Positions 23,036-35,330 of a DNA stretch of 64,000 bases are shown here, piece by piece. Source of the DNA: Bostrychus sinensis. Its lineage: Eukaryota > Chordata > Actinopteri > Gobiiformes > Eleotridae. The position numbers and the translations under genes were made by a program. Position 1 is the stretch's first letter, and every line of letters begins with the position of its first letter. The DNA is taken from the NCBI GenBank assembly GCA_020698575.1, contig CM036247.1:5020476-5084475 (forward strand). Direction: 5' to 3'. Below the pieces are notes generated by a model that saw only the letters and a list, made by a program, of their open reading frames with translations, made no database searches and was not told where the DNA came from.

Positions 23036-23300
23036 AAGTATTAGTATTAGTACAACCCCAGAACTTAGCACTCCGCAGTACAAACTCCTGACCAGCAGAG
23101 TGAAATGTACTACTGCTAATACTACTACTACTGCTAATACTACTACTACGACTAGTCCACTACTAACATGAATTGTTAGTACAGATTTTAGACAAATATT
23201 TGAGTAAAAATAAAAGTATTAAGTCAGTGCAATGTTTTAATTACAAACTACTGATATTACTACTACTACTACATCTATTAATACCATTACTACTACTATT
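23036..23300 (-). repeat. Dispersed microsatellite-bearing block, copy at 23 kb
   Basis: On the minus strand it carries AGGAGTTTGTACTGCGGAGT, then GCTAAGTTCTGGGGTTGTAC leading into TAC units. Further on is a single-copy part with ACTCAAATATTTGTCTAAAA. The same parts in the same order occur on the plus strand at 63300-63720. Confidence 0.75.
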
Positions 23301-23310
23301 ACCTGCTTTA

Positions 23311-26300
23311 ATACTACTACTTTTACTATCCACTGCTTTTAATACTACTACTGTTACTAATACTGCTTTTAATACTACTACTGTTACTAATACTGCTTTA
23401 ATACTACTACTTTTATTAATACTGCTTTTAATACTACTACTGTTACTAATACTGCTTTTAATACTACTACTGTTACTAATACTGCTTTTAATACTACTAC
23501 TGTTACTAATACTGCTTTAATACTGCTACTGTTACTAATACTGCTTTAATACTACTACTGTTACTAATACTGCTTTAATACTACTACTGTTACTAATACT
23601 GCTTTAATACTGCTACTGTTACTAATACTGCTTTAATTCTACTACTGTTACTAATACTGCTTTAATACTGCTACTGTTACTAATACTGCTTTTAATACTA
23701 CTACTGTTACTAATACTGCTTTAATACTACTACTGTTACTAATACTGCTTTAATACTACTACTGTTACTAATACTGCTTTAATACTACTACTGTTACTAA
23801 TACTGCTTTAATACTACTACTGTTACTAATACTGCTTTAATACTACTACTGTTACTAATACTGCTTTAATACTACTACTGTTACTAATACTGCTTTTAAT
23901 ACTATTACTGTTACTAATACTGCTTTAATACTACTACTGTTACTTATACTGCTTTAATACTACTACTGTTACTAATACTGCTTTAATACTACTACTGTTA
24001 CTAATACTGCTTTTAATACTACTACTGTTACTAATACTGCTTTAATACTACTACTGTTACTAATACTGCTTTTAATACTACTACTGTTACTAATACTGCT
24101 TTTAATACTACTACTGTTACTAATACTGCTTTAATACTACTACTGTTACTAATACTGCTTTAATACTACTACTGTTACTAATACTGCTTTTAATACTACT
24201 ACTGTTACTAATACTGCTTTAATACTACTACTGTTACTAATACTGCTTTAATACTACTACTGTTACTAATACTGCTTTAATACTACTACTTTTACTAATA
24301 CTGCTTTTAATACTACTACTGTTACTAATACTGCTTTAATACTGCTACTGTTACTAATACTGCTTTAATACTACTACTGTTACTAATACTGCTTTAATAC
24401 TACTACTTTTACTAATACTGCTTTTAATACTACTACTGTTACTAATACTGCTTTAATACTACTACTGTTACTAATACTGCTTTAATACTACTACTGTTAC
24501 TAATACTGCTTTAATACTACTACTTTTACTAATACTGCTTTTAATACTACTACTGTTACTAATACTGTTTTAATACTGCTACTGTTACTAATACTGCTTT
24601 AATACTACTACTTTTACTAATACTGCTTTTAATACTACTACTGTTACTAATACTGCTTTAATACTGCTACTGTTACTAATACTGCTTTAATACTACTACT
24701 TTTACTAATACTGCTTTTAATACTACTACTGTTACTAATACTGCTTTAATACTGCTACTGTTACTAATACTGCTTTAATACTACTACTGTTACTAATACT
24801 GCTTTAATACTACTACTTTTACTAATACTGCTTTTAATACTACTACTGTTACTAATACTGCTTTAATACTGCTACTGTTACTAATACTGCTTTAATACTA
24901 CTACTGTTACTAATACTGCTTTAATACTACTACTGTTACTTATACTGCTTTAATACTACTACTGTTACTAATACTGCTTTAATACTACTACTGTTACTAA
25001 TACTGCTTTAATACTACTACTGTTACTAATACTGCTTTAATACTGCTACTGTTACTAATACTGCTTTAATACTACTACTGTTACTAATACTGCTTTAATA
25101 CTACTACTTTTACTAATACTGCTTTAATACTACTACTGTTACTAGTACTGCTTTAATACTGCTACTGTTACTAATACTGCTTTAATTTTACTACTGTTAC
25201 TAATACTGCTTTAATACTACTACTGTTACTAATACTGCTTTAATACTACTACTGTTACTAATACTGCTTTTAATGCTACTACTGTTACTTATACTGCTTT
25301 AATACTACTACTGTTACTAATACTGCTTTAATACTACTACTTTTACTATCCACTGTTTTTAATACTCCCACTGTTACTAATACTGCTTTAATACTACTAC
25401 TATTACTAATACTGCTTTTAATACTACTACTGTTACTAATACTGCTTTAATACTACTACTTTTACTAATACTGCTTTTAATACTACTACTATTACTAATA
25501 CTGCTTTTAATACTACTACTGTTACTAATACTGCTTTAATACTACTACTGTTACTAATACTGCTTTTAATGCTACTACTGTTACTTATACTGCTTTAATA
25601 CTACTACTGTTACTAATACTGCTTTAATACTACTACTGTTACTAATACTGCTTTAATACTGCTACTGTTACTAATACTGCTTTAATTCTACTACTGTTAC
25701 TAATACTGCTTTAATACTACTACTATTACTAATACTGCTTTTAATACTACTACTGTTACTAATATTGCTTTAATACTACTACTGTTACTAATACTGCTTT
25801 TAATGCTACTACTGTTACTAATACTGCTTTAATACTACTACTGTTACTAATACTGCTTTTAATGCTACTACTGTTACTTATACTGCTTTAATACTACTAC
25901 TTTTACTATCCACTGTTTTTAATACTCCCACTGTTACTAATACTGCTTCAATACTACTACTATTACTAATACTGCTTTTAATACTACTACTGTTACTAAT
26001 ACTGCTTTAATACTACTACTTGTACTAATACTGCTTTAATACTACTACTTTTACTAATACTGCTTTAATACTACTACTATTACTAATACTGCTTTTAATA
26101 CTACTACTGTTACTAATACTGCTTAATACTACTACTTTTACTAATACTGCTTTAATACTACTACTTTTACTATCCACTGGTTTTAATACTACTACTGTTA
26201 CTAATATTGCTTTAATACTACTACTGTTACTAATACTGCTTTTAATGCTACTACTGTTACTTATACTGCTTTAATACTACTACTTTTACTATCCACTGTT

Positions 26301-27017
26301 TTTAATACTCCCACTGTTACTAATACTGCTTTAATACTACTACTATTACTACTACTGCTTTTAATACTACTACTGTTACTAATACTGCTTAATACTACTA
26401 CTTTTACTAATACTGCTTTAATACTACTACTTTTACTATCCACTGGTTTTAATACTACTACTGTTACTAATACTGCTTTTAATGCTACTACTGTTACTTA
26501 TACTGCTTTAATACTACTACTTTTACTATCCACTGTTTTTAATACTCCCACTGTTACTAATACTGCTTTAATACTACTACTATTACTAATACTGCTTTTA
26601 ATACTACTACTGTTACTAATACTGCTTTAATACTACTACTTTTACTAATACTGCTTCAATACTACTACTATTACTAATACTGCTTTTAATACTACTACTG
26701 TTACTAATACTGCTTTAATACTACTACTTTTACTAATACTGCTTTAATACTACTACTTTTACTAATACTGCTTTAATACTACTACTATTACTAATACTGC
26801 TTTAATACTACTACTTTTACTAATACTGCTTTTAATACTACTACTGTTACTAATACTGCTTAATACTACTACTTTTACTAATACTGCTTTAATACTACTA
26901 CTTTTACTATCCACTGGTTTTAATACTACTACTGTTACTAATACTGCTTTTAATACTACTACTGTTACTAATACTGCTTTTAATACTACTACTTTTACTA
27001 TCTAATGGTTTTAATAC
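23311..27017. repeat. 29-30 bp minisatellite array
   Basis: The unit reads ATACTACTACTGTTACTA followed by ATACTGCTTTA, 29 bp, with a 30-bp form where TTTA is TTTTA. Roughly 125 units occupy 3.7 kb. Variant units (TACTTTTACTATCCACTG, AATACTCCCACTG) are grouped towards the right half, which shows local amplification. The unit looks like an expanded TAC microsatellite. Not a CRISPR array: there are no unique spacers. Confidence 0.95.
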
Positions 27018-27121
27018 TACTCATCATCATCAGACTTTATTTCAGACACAAATATGGTCCATAGCATAAAAAGGGAGAGGACAAACAGATGCATAGAAAA
27101 ACACAGTACAACACATTCATA

Positions 27122-27792
27122 TACACTCAAGGAAAAAAGAAACGCACCACATTCATTTTCTCAATTTGTCAAAAAATATTACAGCCAGTGAAAAATTACA
27201 GACTACAATGAGTTTAGTTCTATTCTGAGTCAAAATGAAATGACTGTTTTCCTGGTTCCGGTTGATTGATTTTGATGAGCAATAACAACTGTATTTTTGT
27301 ATTAATCACCTCTGTCTGGGTCATGAGTAAAACTCAGAGATGAATTGGACCTGTCCTCAATTGTGCACAACCATTCCCTATAAAAAGACACCAAAATGGA
27401 AAAAAAAGCACATTTGTTCACAATGCCACGACTCCTGCAACCAGAGAGAGATTGGCAGCCATTGGCCTGCTTCAAGCTGAAGGAGCACACGGCTGTAGCC
27501 AGGAGTTTGGAGTCCATCACTCTACTGTTGTACGCCTCGCTGAGCGTTTCCACACCACTGGATCCTCCAATGACCGTCCCAGATCTGGTCGACCACATGT
27601 CACAACTGCTGCATTATTATTGTTTGGTCATGTTATTGTTATTGAAACTGTCATAAGCATTGATTAATTGGGTCTGAATATCAGGGACGGGTTAATGGTT
27701 GATGTGCACATGGAATATTTCCATCAAAAATAAGTAACCAAACAAAAATGTGATAAAAAAGCAGTGGTGCGTTTCTTTTTTCCTTGAGTGTA
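27122..27792 (+). mobile_element. Internally deleted Tc1-like transposon
   Basis: The ends CACTCAAGGAAAAAAGAAAC and its inverse, ending TTTTTTCCTTGAGTG, are flanked by TA on both sides. Inside, at about 27450-27610, is the transposase DNA-binding part: IGLLQAEGAHGCSQEFGVHH, then STVVRLAERFHTTGSSNDRP, then RSGRPHVTT (helix-turn-helix and GRPR-type hook). The DDE catalytic domain is missing, so it could move only with help. Confidence 0.9.
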
Positions 27793-28224
27793 GTTACTTA
27801 TAAACTATTGCGTCAGTGTTTCCACAGCCTAGAAAAGAACCTAACTGAACTTTGTGTGGGGTTGGTCAGAGTGTAAATGCTGCTGTTTCCAGAGATTTTC
27901 AGGTAAACATGTTACAGCACTGTCTGTAAACGTCTCCACCATCACACAGGTCAGCAGTTCTGTAGTGTCCCAGGTACTGAGCCTCATCACTGACTCTGAG
28001 GATGATGTCAGACAAGAAGAAGTCAGGGAAAGATAGTTTTGTGTCCTCTTTACTCCTGACGATCATGATGTTAAAGGTGACAAAATGCTTCCCTGTCTCA
28101 CACCATTACATACGTTAAAGGGAGTTGATACAGAGTTCTCCCATTTTACACACAGACTGGTGAGCAAATCAAAACACCAATATTCTCACTAGATATTTTG
28201 GAACCCCTCTATTATGTAACTTAT

Positions 28225-29052
28225 AAAACAATTTTAGCTAGTGGTGGATTTCAGGAGGAAGAGGACCTCCCCTAGTCCAATAACAATCATGGGCACTGAG
28301 GTGGACTTTGTGGGCTGCTGCAAATATCTCGGGGTCCACATCAACAACAAACTGGACCGGACTGAAAATACAGATGCTCTGTTCAAGAAAGGACAGAGCA
28401 GACTGCATTTTTTAAGACAACTAAGGTCATTTAACATCTGCAGAAAAATGCTTCAGATGTTCTACCAATCTGTTTTCTTTGGTGTTGTGTGCTGTGGCGG
28501 TGGGGCTAAAGTGGCTGAAACCAACCGGCTCAATAAGCTCATCAGTAAAGTTGGTTCTGTCCTGGGACTGAAGTTGGAGTCCGTGGCTGAGAGGAGGATA
28601 CTGAAAAAATTGCTCAGTATCCGCAACAATCCATCCCACCGTCTGCATGAAACTCTGGTCTCCTATCAGAGAACTTTCAGCTGTAGACTCAGACTGCCAA
28701 GAAGCAGCACAGAACGCCACAGGAGGTCTTTCCTACCTGTGGCCATCAGACTGTTTAACTCCTCCCCTTTTAGTAAGGGGAGGGAGTGACTCGGACCATC
28801 TTGTACAATGTGTAATAACTGTGTTGGGCCTTTCTATCTTATTTATTAATTTATTCATTATTTAACCTGCATCAGCTCCACTTTACATTTGGAGGAACAC
28901 AGATTGTACTTTGTAAAATGGTCTTTTTATACTATTTTACTATTACTCAGTTAATAGAATTAATGTTATTTTATGTTTATGCTTTTTGTGTATGTTCATG
29001 TCTTTGCTCCTCTGGCACAGAAATTTCCTTCGGGATTAATAAAGTTATTTCT
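28225..29052 (+). mobile_element. 5'-truncated LINE, plus strand, nested
   Basis: The open frame at 28241-28789 carries the C-terminal reverse-transcriptase region common in fish LINEs: KYLGVHINNKLDRTENTDAL, KKGQSRLHFLRQLRSFN, RLNKLISKVGSVLG and RLPRSSTERHRRSFLPVAI. The 3' tail TTCCTTCGGGATTAATAAAG ends at about 29045. It has landed inside the minus-strand LINE. The RT active site lies upstream of what is kept, so it is inactive. Confidence 0.85.
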
Positions 29053-29245
29053 TATCTTCTTCATGGTTTACATAATCAAAAGCTTTAGCGGAATCAATAA
29101 AACACATAAAAATTGTGGTATTATGCCTATTGTACAAGTCTAAAATCTCCTTTAGAGCACTGGCCAGAGCTATAGGCTGATAATTACCTTTGCTATTTAT
29201 TTTTCCAGCTTTATCTTTAACAATAGGCACTAAAATGACAGACTA

Positions 29246-29305
29246 CTACTGTTACTAATACTGCTTTTAATACTACTACTGTTACTACCCACTGTGACTT
29301 TACTT
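29246..29305. repeat. Detached end of the 29-bp minisatellite
   Basis: Two units (actactactgttactaatac) of the array that stops at 27017. Their separation by 2.2 kb is explained by the nested LINE and Tc1 insertions. Confidence 0.8.
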
Positions 29306-29464
29306 TTGCTTATTTAGAGACTAAAGAGACACCAGTATGCTTTAGTAAATGTACTCAAAAAACACATTTTCCTTAAAAACTGCTACTTCATATGATCAAC
29401 AGAAAGAAAACAGACAAAGGTTGACAAAGGTTTATTCAAGGATCAGGTTCAACCACAGGACAAG

Positions 29465-29545
29465 ATAGTGCTAAATTCTGGGGTACTACTACTTCTACTA
29501 CTACTACATTGAGGAGTGTTAAGCTCTGAGGTTGTACTGCTTGTC
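29465..29545. repeat. TAC microsatellite with the recurring flank
   Basis: Reads TGCTAAATTCTGGGGTACTA, then TAC units, then ACATTGAGGAGTGTTAAGC, that is, two flanks of the dispersed block described at 63.3-63.9 kb. Confidence 0.6.
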
Positions 29546-30168
29546 CACTTCTACGATTGTTTTTACACAAGTGCAAAAGTCCTCTAAAACTCCATGAACT
29601 ACAGCAGCCTCGGAGGGTCAAAAACCATCTTTATGACACACAGTACCCTTTTATTTTCTCTAAATGATCCACTTTTTGGCCTCAACCCAAACACATTTTA
29701 ACAAAGCTCAGACAAGTCTTAAAAAAGGCCAAAAGTTAAAACATCATTAGGGAAATATATAAGGTGTGTAAAAAAAAGTACATGTAGTCACACAGTAAAA
29801 AATACATTTGTAATTCTGTATTAAAAATAGATTTCATTGATGTTCCCTGAAAATGTTATTTCCTTATGGCCATGAGGTAAACAGCACCGTGTGGAAGATT
29901 TAAGGAGGAATGTTCTTGCAGGGGTCTCACCACTGTAGTACCCACAGAGTTTGTTTGTTTATGTTTTGTGTAATGTTGTTTATTTGTCTAAATGCAGTGA
30001 GTATCCCAGTCATGAGCTATTTCCTGTGGAGGAATGGGTTGCTGAGTCTTTACTTTCACAAATCATAAAAGTTTAAGTTGTAAAAAGGGCATTGTAATTT
30101 ATAAAAGTCAACTAAAAGTTAAAAAAAATGCAAACAAAATAAAACTAATGTGCATTTTTGTTTATAAC
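29546..30168. other. AT-rich spacer
   Basis: No gene or repeat end recognised. Confidence 0.35.
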
Positions 30169-30170
30169 TA

Positions 30171-30732
30171 CCGTATTTTCCGCACTATAAGGCACCTAAA
30201 AGCCTTTAATTTTCTCAAAAACCGACAGTGCGCCTTATAATCCGATGCGCCTTATATATGGATCAATGTTGGTTAATTATGGCTAGTAAATTATGGCTGG
30301 TAAAAACGGTAAAGGGGAATTCCAGTCCCAGCTGTTCATGTGTGCCATGGGCGTGTTTATGGATCCTGCCGCAGAAGAACAAGGAGGCGCGGCCTTTGCT
30401 CCATCTCAGTAGAAGAGTTGCAACATTGAGGGGACAGAAAACTGAGCGCTCGAACGCTGTTCATGTAGCTTTGAACTGTGACAAATGGAGTTGGAAATAC
30501 ATTGTTTTCAACGAGGGAGTTGTAAGAACGCTGGTTTGTATTCTATTAATAAAGTTTGACTGACTGACTTATCTGACTTTTATCTTTTATTGACATTCCC
30601 TTTAGTGCAGCGCCATCTAGTGGATGCGACTTATAATGTGGTGCGCCCTATATATGAAAACAGTTTTAAAATAGGCCATTCATTGAAGGTGAGCCTTATA
30701 AACCAATGCGCCTTATAGTGCGGAAAATACGG
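30171..30732. mobile_element. Pogo/mariner-type non-autonomous element
   Basis: The ends CCGTATTTTCCGCACTATAA and TTATAGTGCGGAAAATACGG are perfect inverses flanked by TA. GCGCCTTATA motifs repeat inside each end. The centre has an AATAAAG near 30550 and no complete transposase. A diverged relative with the same end is at 51667. Confidence 0.85.
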
Positions 30733-30734
30733 TA

Positions 30735-31180
30735 ATCAAATTTGTTTATAACTGTTTATGACTTTGTAAGCATTAAATAAATATTGTGAAGTTATGCACA
30801 TCATACAATTTAGAGACTTTTAAATCATGTTTGTTCTTAAATTAGTCATGTCTGCAGTGTAATTTATTGCCCAGAATTAAAATAATCCACTAAAACTGAC
30901 TATAATTAAGGACTCCCAATGGGGCCCCTTCATGTCCTGGGCCGCCACAATTTTCTAATAATGATATCAAAAAAGCTACTTCCCTGTATGTTAGGAAACT
31001 TCCTAAAGTGACCAAACTACCTCTGTTTGTGCCTCTGTCTGTAGTGGAGTGGAGCTGGCGTAACAGAGCTGCGTCCAGCTCAGCGCCGTGCTCTTGTGCT
31101 GATGACACATGAATGGACTTGAAGCAGCGCGCACCGTGTCCTGTGTGAAAGGGGCCTAACCCTATAAATGTAAATGTATG
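30735..31180. other. Spacer 3' of gene A
   Basis: Nothing recognised. It lies downstream of the minus-strand PYD-CARD gene. Confidence 0.35.
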
Positions 31181-31647
31181 CAGGGCTTGACATTTACACT
31201 TCTAAACGGCCAAATCCAGGTAGATTTTAATTTTGGACACAAATTCTTCCACTGCCACTGCCCAGTTGAATTTTATGCATAGCTATACCTATGTCTTAAC
31301 CTCAGAAGTTAGCTCAAGTGTACACCATTTATGATATAATAATTATCATGATTAAAGAAAGAAAATTAGTGATTAAATTTTGTTTCTACATGTTTTAAAA
31401 GATGTGACACCACTTGAACAGACATACTCTTTATTCTGCCAATAGGTAAACCTGTTTTTTATATTTGATAAATCTCTGTCCATGCATAAAACCAAATTTT
31501 ATGTTTCTTTAAACTTATATTAAACTATAAAATATACACAAAAACTCCACTACTTCAATTGTGGCTTGTAAAAACACAAATTGGCAAATAACTTTTGACA
31601 AAACCAGCAATGGTGGCCACTGAGAAAAAAGTAAATGTCAAGCCCTG
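31181..31647. mobile_element. hAT-like MITE just 3' of gene A
   Basis: The ends CAGGGCTTGACATTTAC and GTAAATGTCAAGCCCTG are inverse and of hAT form. The target duplication is not clear. Ends 44 bp past the stop codon of the PYD-CARD gene, so it may supply part of that gene's 3' UTR. Confidence 0.7.
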
Positions 31648-31690
31648 TGTTTATATATATGTATATATGAATGTAAACAGCAGCTCAGGT

Positions 31691-34600
31691 TTAACCCTCG
31701 CTCTCTTTGAGGTCCTGGATCAGGTACGACTCCTCCGTCTCCAGCGCAGAGAGGAACACATCTTTACACTTCTTACTGGCCTTGAGCGGACCTGTGTATA
31801 AAAACCTCATTTGTTCCTGAGTCGGGCGCATGCAGGAGACCTGGTCGTACTGTTCCTGCCGTAGGACCTTCTTAATCAGGAGCTGGTCCAGGATGGGGCT
31901 TATGTTGCTCACTCGGTTGGTCAGTTGGAGTCGATGCCGGTCCACAAAGTGTTCCTCTGAAGGAGACAACAGAGAGACAGAAGATTAAAATACTGTTGAG
32001 TTTCACCAATAAAACATGTCTGTATTATAAAATGCTCCTACGCTGAGCAGCAGCTGTTCCAGAGGCTCCACCAGCTGCAAGACAATGAGAAAAATTATTA
32101 TTTTTACAGAATTTGTTTGATGTGGTTTGAAAGAGCCTGCGATCAATGGTTTTAGTGGGATAATGAGATCACAATATCGAAGTTTATCTAAAACACTACA
32201 TTATAGATGCCTATAAACACTTTATCTGTCTGTAGAGCTGGTTTAGAGGAGGTTTGGAGAAGCAGACAGGAGTGACTTCCTAAAGGCTAAACCATATACA
32301 CCACTGCTGTAAATAAAGCTGGTTACCAAAGCCCTGATGAAGACCTCTCAGGTCGAAACGCATTGGTGTCCCGTTGTAGAGCGAAGGATTTTTAATACTG
32401 TTAGTAATGTTTGTAACAAGTAACGGCTACAACGCTTTACAGCATACATGTCAAACTCAATTACTTTGGGCCCGCGAGATAATTTCCAATTTCTATTAAT
32501 AATGGCCCAGCGGAATGCTGCACTCAACTTATTTGAACTACATCTCCCATAATGCACTGCAGAAATGGCGCTGCTACGCGCCGGCACTGCCCCTCCACCG
32601 CTGTTTTAGCGAGCAGCATTTAAGAGCCGCAGGAGCAGGCAGAGAATGAAAGATTCTCCGACAGGAAATTTAACTTTCCACAAAATAAATGGACAAAGAG
32701 GGGTCAGGGAGACCCCTCTTTGACTTAAACAGGTGGGACTGTCTGTAAACACTCTACACTTTGTTTGTTGAGCTAATGTGGCAGTAATAAAAACCGTAAC
32801 CGCACAGCAGTGTAAGAACATCTCCTGTACAAACCCCGTCTCCAAAAAGAAGCTACAGACAGCAGCAGTTTAAACAGAGACTGTGTTGGTAAAGCCAAGT
32901 TATCAGGCTGAAGAGTTGTCTAAGTTCATTCACTGCCCTCCGTCGCTCATTCCTCGTCACTACTTGTGCTCTAATGAACTCATTAACAACACAGCGAGCT
33001 AAAGCTGCACAGAAAGAGGTATAATCCTGCTCCATACGGTGTCCTGCAGAGGACACACACGTGGTTTGCTCTGTAAACGTACAGTAGGCCTGTGTTTGTG
33101 TGTAGTTGCTGACTCCTCTGCAGGATTAAAGTTGTGCTAGGATGATATTTATTCACATAGGGGGCATGGCATGCACCTTAATATTAATCTGCTGGTATTA
33201 CCCACTGTCACAGTAAAACAGAGTGGACCTGATGAAAACACCTGTCGTTTATGAGGAGTTAGGTAAATAATACTTCATAAATAAATAATTGGTCAGTGTT
33301 AGTCTGAGTCTGTGGCCTATTTGTTATTTGTTGAGTTCTAAGTTCTGATTTAATACCAAGCCCCTTAAAACCACAAATCTACATTTGTAGTTCTGTGGGG
33401 AAGTATTGTTCTATATTAAAAAGTCTATTGTATCCTAACTGAGAACAAAAGTACAGTAGGCTGGCTTCAGTGTTGGATATTTCTACAAAATCTGCTGCTG
33501 CAAAACCTGCTTCACATGCAATGACGAGCTTGTACTGAGGAGAGCTAAGTTCTCTACTACTACTACTACAACTACTACTATTACCATTACTACTACCACT
33601 AGTGCTACTACTACCTTGTTGTAAAAATACATACATAAATAAGTAAATCCCTTGTATGGAGCACACTCTTGCCCTGAGAGGAGTTTCTGAAGCTGGAGAA
33701 GCTGAAGGTAGTTGTTCTAAACCTGTGCTGTCTCTGGCCTCATTTACAGACAGAACACAGGGTTACTGCTCCTGTCTGCTCCTCCCAACTGTGTGCACTG
33801 ACAGTCACCAGCCCAGGTTCAAGTTAAAGACTCGTGCAGGTTGTTTTGTAAAACCAGTCTGACAGTCAAACATTTTTCTTCAAAAAATGTTTTGTAATCA
33901 AAGGTGGGAGTAAAAGAGCAGAGGTATCTTACAGTTTGCTGTTGGAGTGTTCAGCTCCTTGGCATCTGCCTCTGAAAACAGAAAAACAAACCAGAAATTA
34001 CAAATATATAGAAAATATTCTGTATGTAGAGAAGGAAATGCTATGAAAAGAGCAGACTAAATATGAGGCAAAGTTACTGTGTTTTATATGAAGTAAGAAA
34101 TGTGTGCTGTGCAAGACTTAACCTGGACTAAACCAGATCTAAACTAGGACTAAACCCAGAGGTAAAGTCAATATCAACCAGGACTACAGCAGGACTATAC
34201 CAGTATTATCCAAGACCTAAACCAGGACTAAAGCGGGTCTAAACCAGGCTAAACCAGGACTAAACAAGGGCTAAACCAGGACTAAACCAGGGCTAAACAA
34301 GGACTTAACCAGGGCTAATCCGAACCAGGACTGTACAAGGACTAAAAGACAAAACAGGATAAAAGGTGGGGCTAAACCAGGACTAGAGCAAGACTAGAGT
34401 AGGACTAAACCAGGACTAAACGAGGAGTAAAGATGAAACAGGATAAAGCGTTGGCTAATCCAGAGTTAAACCAGGAGTAAACCAGGGATAATCCAGTATT
34501 AGACCAGGACTAAACCAGGGATAATCCAGTATTAGACCAGGACTAAACCAGGGATAATCCAGTATTAGACCAGGACTAAACCAGGGATAATCCAGTATTA

Positions 34601-35330
34601 GACCAGGACTAAACCAGGGATAATCCAGTATTAGACCAGGACTAAACCAGGGATAATCCAGTATTAGACCAGGACTAAACCAGGGATAATCCAGTATTAG
34701 ACCAGGACTAAACCAGGGATAATCCAGTATTAGACCAGGACTAGACCAGAGCTAAAAACAGGCCATTTCTGAAACGTAACAAATTGGTTTAAACCAAACC
34801 AAACTGAGACTAAACCACGAAAGAAATCCGAGCTAAATCAGGACTAAGCCTTTGTTTAAAGTGGGTTAAAGCAGGACTAAAGTCGGATTAAAAGCAGCAC
34901 TGTCGCCATGTTTGGTAACAAACATCGAAAGTGAAAGTAAAACATAATACATAATAACCCAAAACTCTGACTTTTACTCAATAACATGTCTGAGTACAGT
35001 ATGACACTTTTAGAAGAGCCCTGGTTGACTTTGTGCCCGGTGGAGAGACGCGTGCCGTGCGTAAAAGGCGCACTCACCCAGGTCCGCGGCCACACGGTTG
35101 CAGCCGATTTCTCGGAGCAGCGCCAGCGTCACTTCGATGGCCCTGCTGTCGGTGAACGCTTCCACCACGACGCCGGAGATGTCCAGATAGTTCTTTCCGT
35201 CAACCTGGCTACGTCGTATGCGCAGGCCATCCCTCCTCTCCAGCAGATAGATGCTGAATTTCTGCAGCTCCTCTTTGCTGAGATCCGCAAGAGCGTCAGC
35301 GATGATGACACGCGCGTTCTTACCCGCCAT
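31691..35330 (-). CDS. pycard: Gene A: ASC-like inflammasome adaptor (PYD-CARD)
   Basis: ASC joins sensors to caspase-1 in the cytosol: its PYD stacks into filaments with sensor PYDs and its CARD recruits caspases. Exons on the minus strand: 35078-35330 (253 nt, PYD: LADLSKEELQKFSIYLL, ALLREIGCNRVAADLG), 33933-33971 (39 nt linker, EADAKELNTPTAN), 32042-32074 (33 nt linker, SGGASGTAAAQ) and 31691-31956 (CARD: EHFVDRHRLQLTNRV, LRQEQYDQVSCMRPT, YLIQDLKESEG). All introns are phase 1 with GT-AG ends, and the exons sum to 591 nt, 196 residues, close to known ASC lengths. The start ATG is in ACAAATGGC. The CARD exon is very similar to that of gene B. It looks intact and is probably functional; with paralogues nearby it need not be the sole pycard orthologue. 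Confidence 0.88.
32440..33475. mobile_element. hAT-type transposon remnant in an intron of gene A
   Basis: Begins with a degenerate TGTCAAACTCAATTACTTTG end and contains a stretch (GTTCTGTGGGGAAGTATT, ACAGTAGGCTGGCTT) shared with 41050-41140. Possible transposase traces are too broken to read with confidence. It lies between linker exons 2 and 3 of gene A. Confidence 0.55.
33550..33615. repeat. TAC microsatellite in an intron of gene A
   Basis: CTACTACTACTACAACTACT and similar, preceded by GAGCTTGTACTGAGGAGAGC then TAAGTTCT, a variant of the recurring flank. Confidence 0.7.
34120..34880. repeat. 11-bp minisatellite in intron 1 of gene A
   Basis: Units of CTAAACCAGGA, some degenerate. From about 34480 to 34740 they are organised into a longer repeat in which AGGGATAATCCAGTATTAGA alternates with CCAGGACTAAACC, period about 33 bp (three basic units), repeated about eight times. 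Confidence 0.9.

Larger units (their letters stand above)
27018..29245 (-). mobile_element. Minus-strand LINE inserted in the minisatellite, itself invaded
   Basis: Pieces of one minus-strand LINE remain. At 29045-29230 is the RT N-terminal part (PIVKDKAGKINSKGNYQPIA, SAKAFDYVNH). At about 27800-28240 is a later RT part (DEAQYLGHYRTADLCDGGDV in one frame). The probable 3' end lies at 27018-27121 (catcatcatcagactttatt). Minisatellite units resume at 29246. The Tc1-like element and a plus-strand LINE sit inside it. Confidence 0.65.

Noticed and set aside
23173..23520. Leucine-rich open frame with apparent membrane segments
   Set aside because: It arises from the TAC/minisatellite repeat read in one frame.
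23311..27017. CRISPR-like regular array
   Set aside because: The 29-bp units are contiguous with no unique spacers, and the DNA is eukaryotic; it is a minisatellite.
27396..27656. An 86-codon gene at the Tc1-like element
   Set aside because: It is a shifted frame of the transposase DNA-binding region; the true frame at 27452 matches the family.
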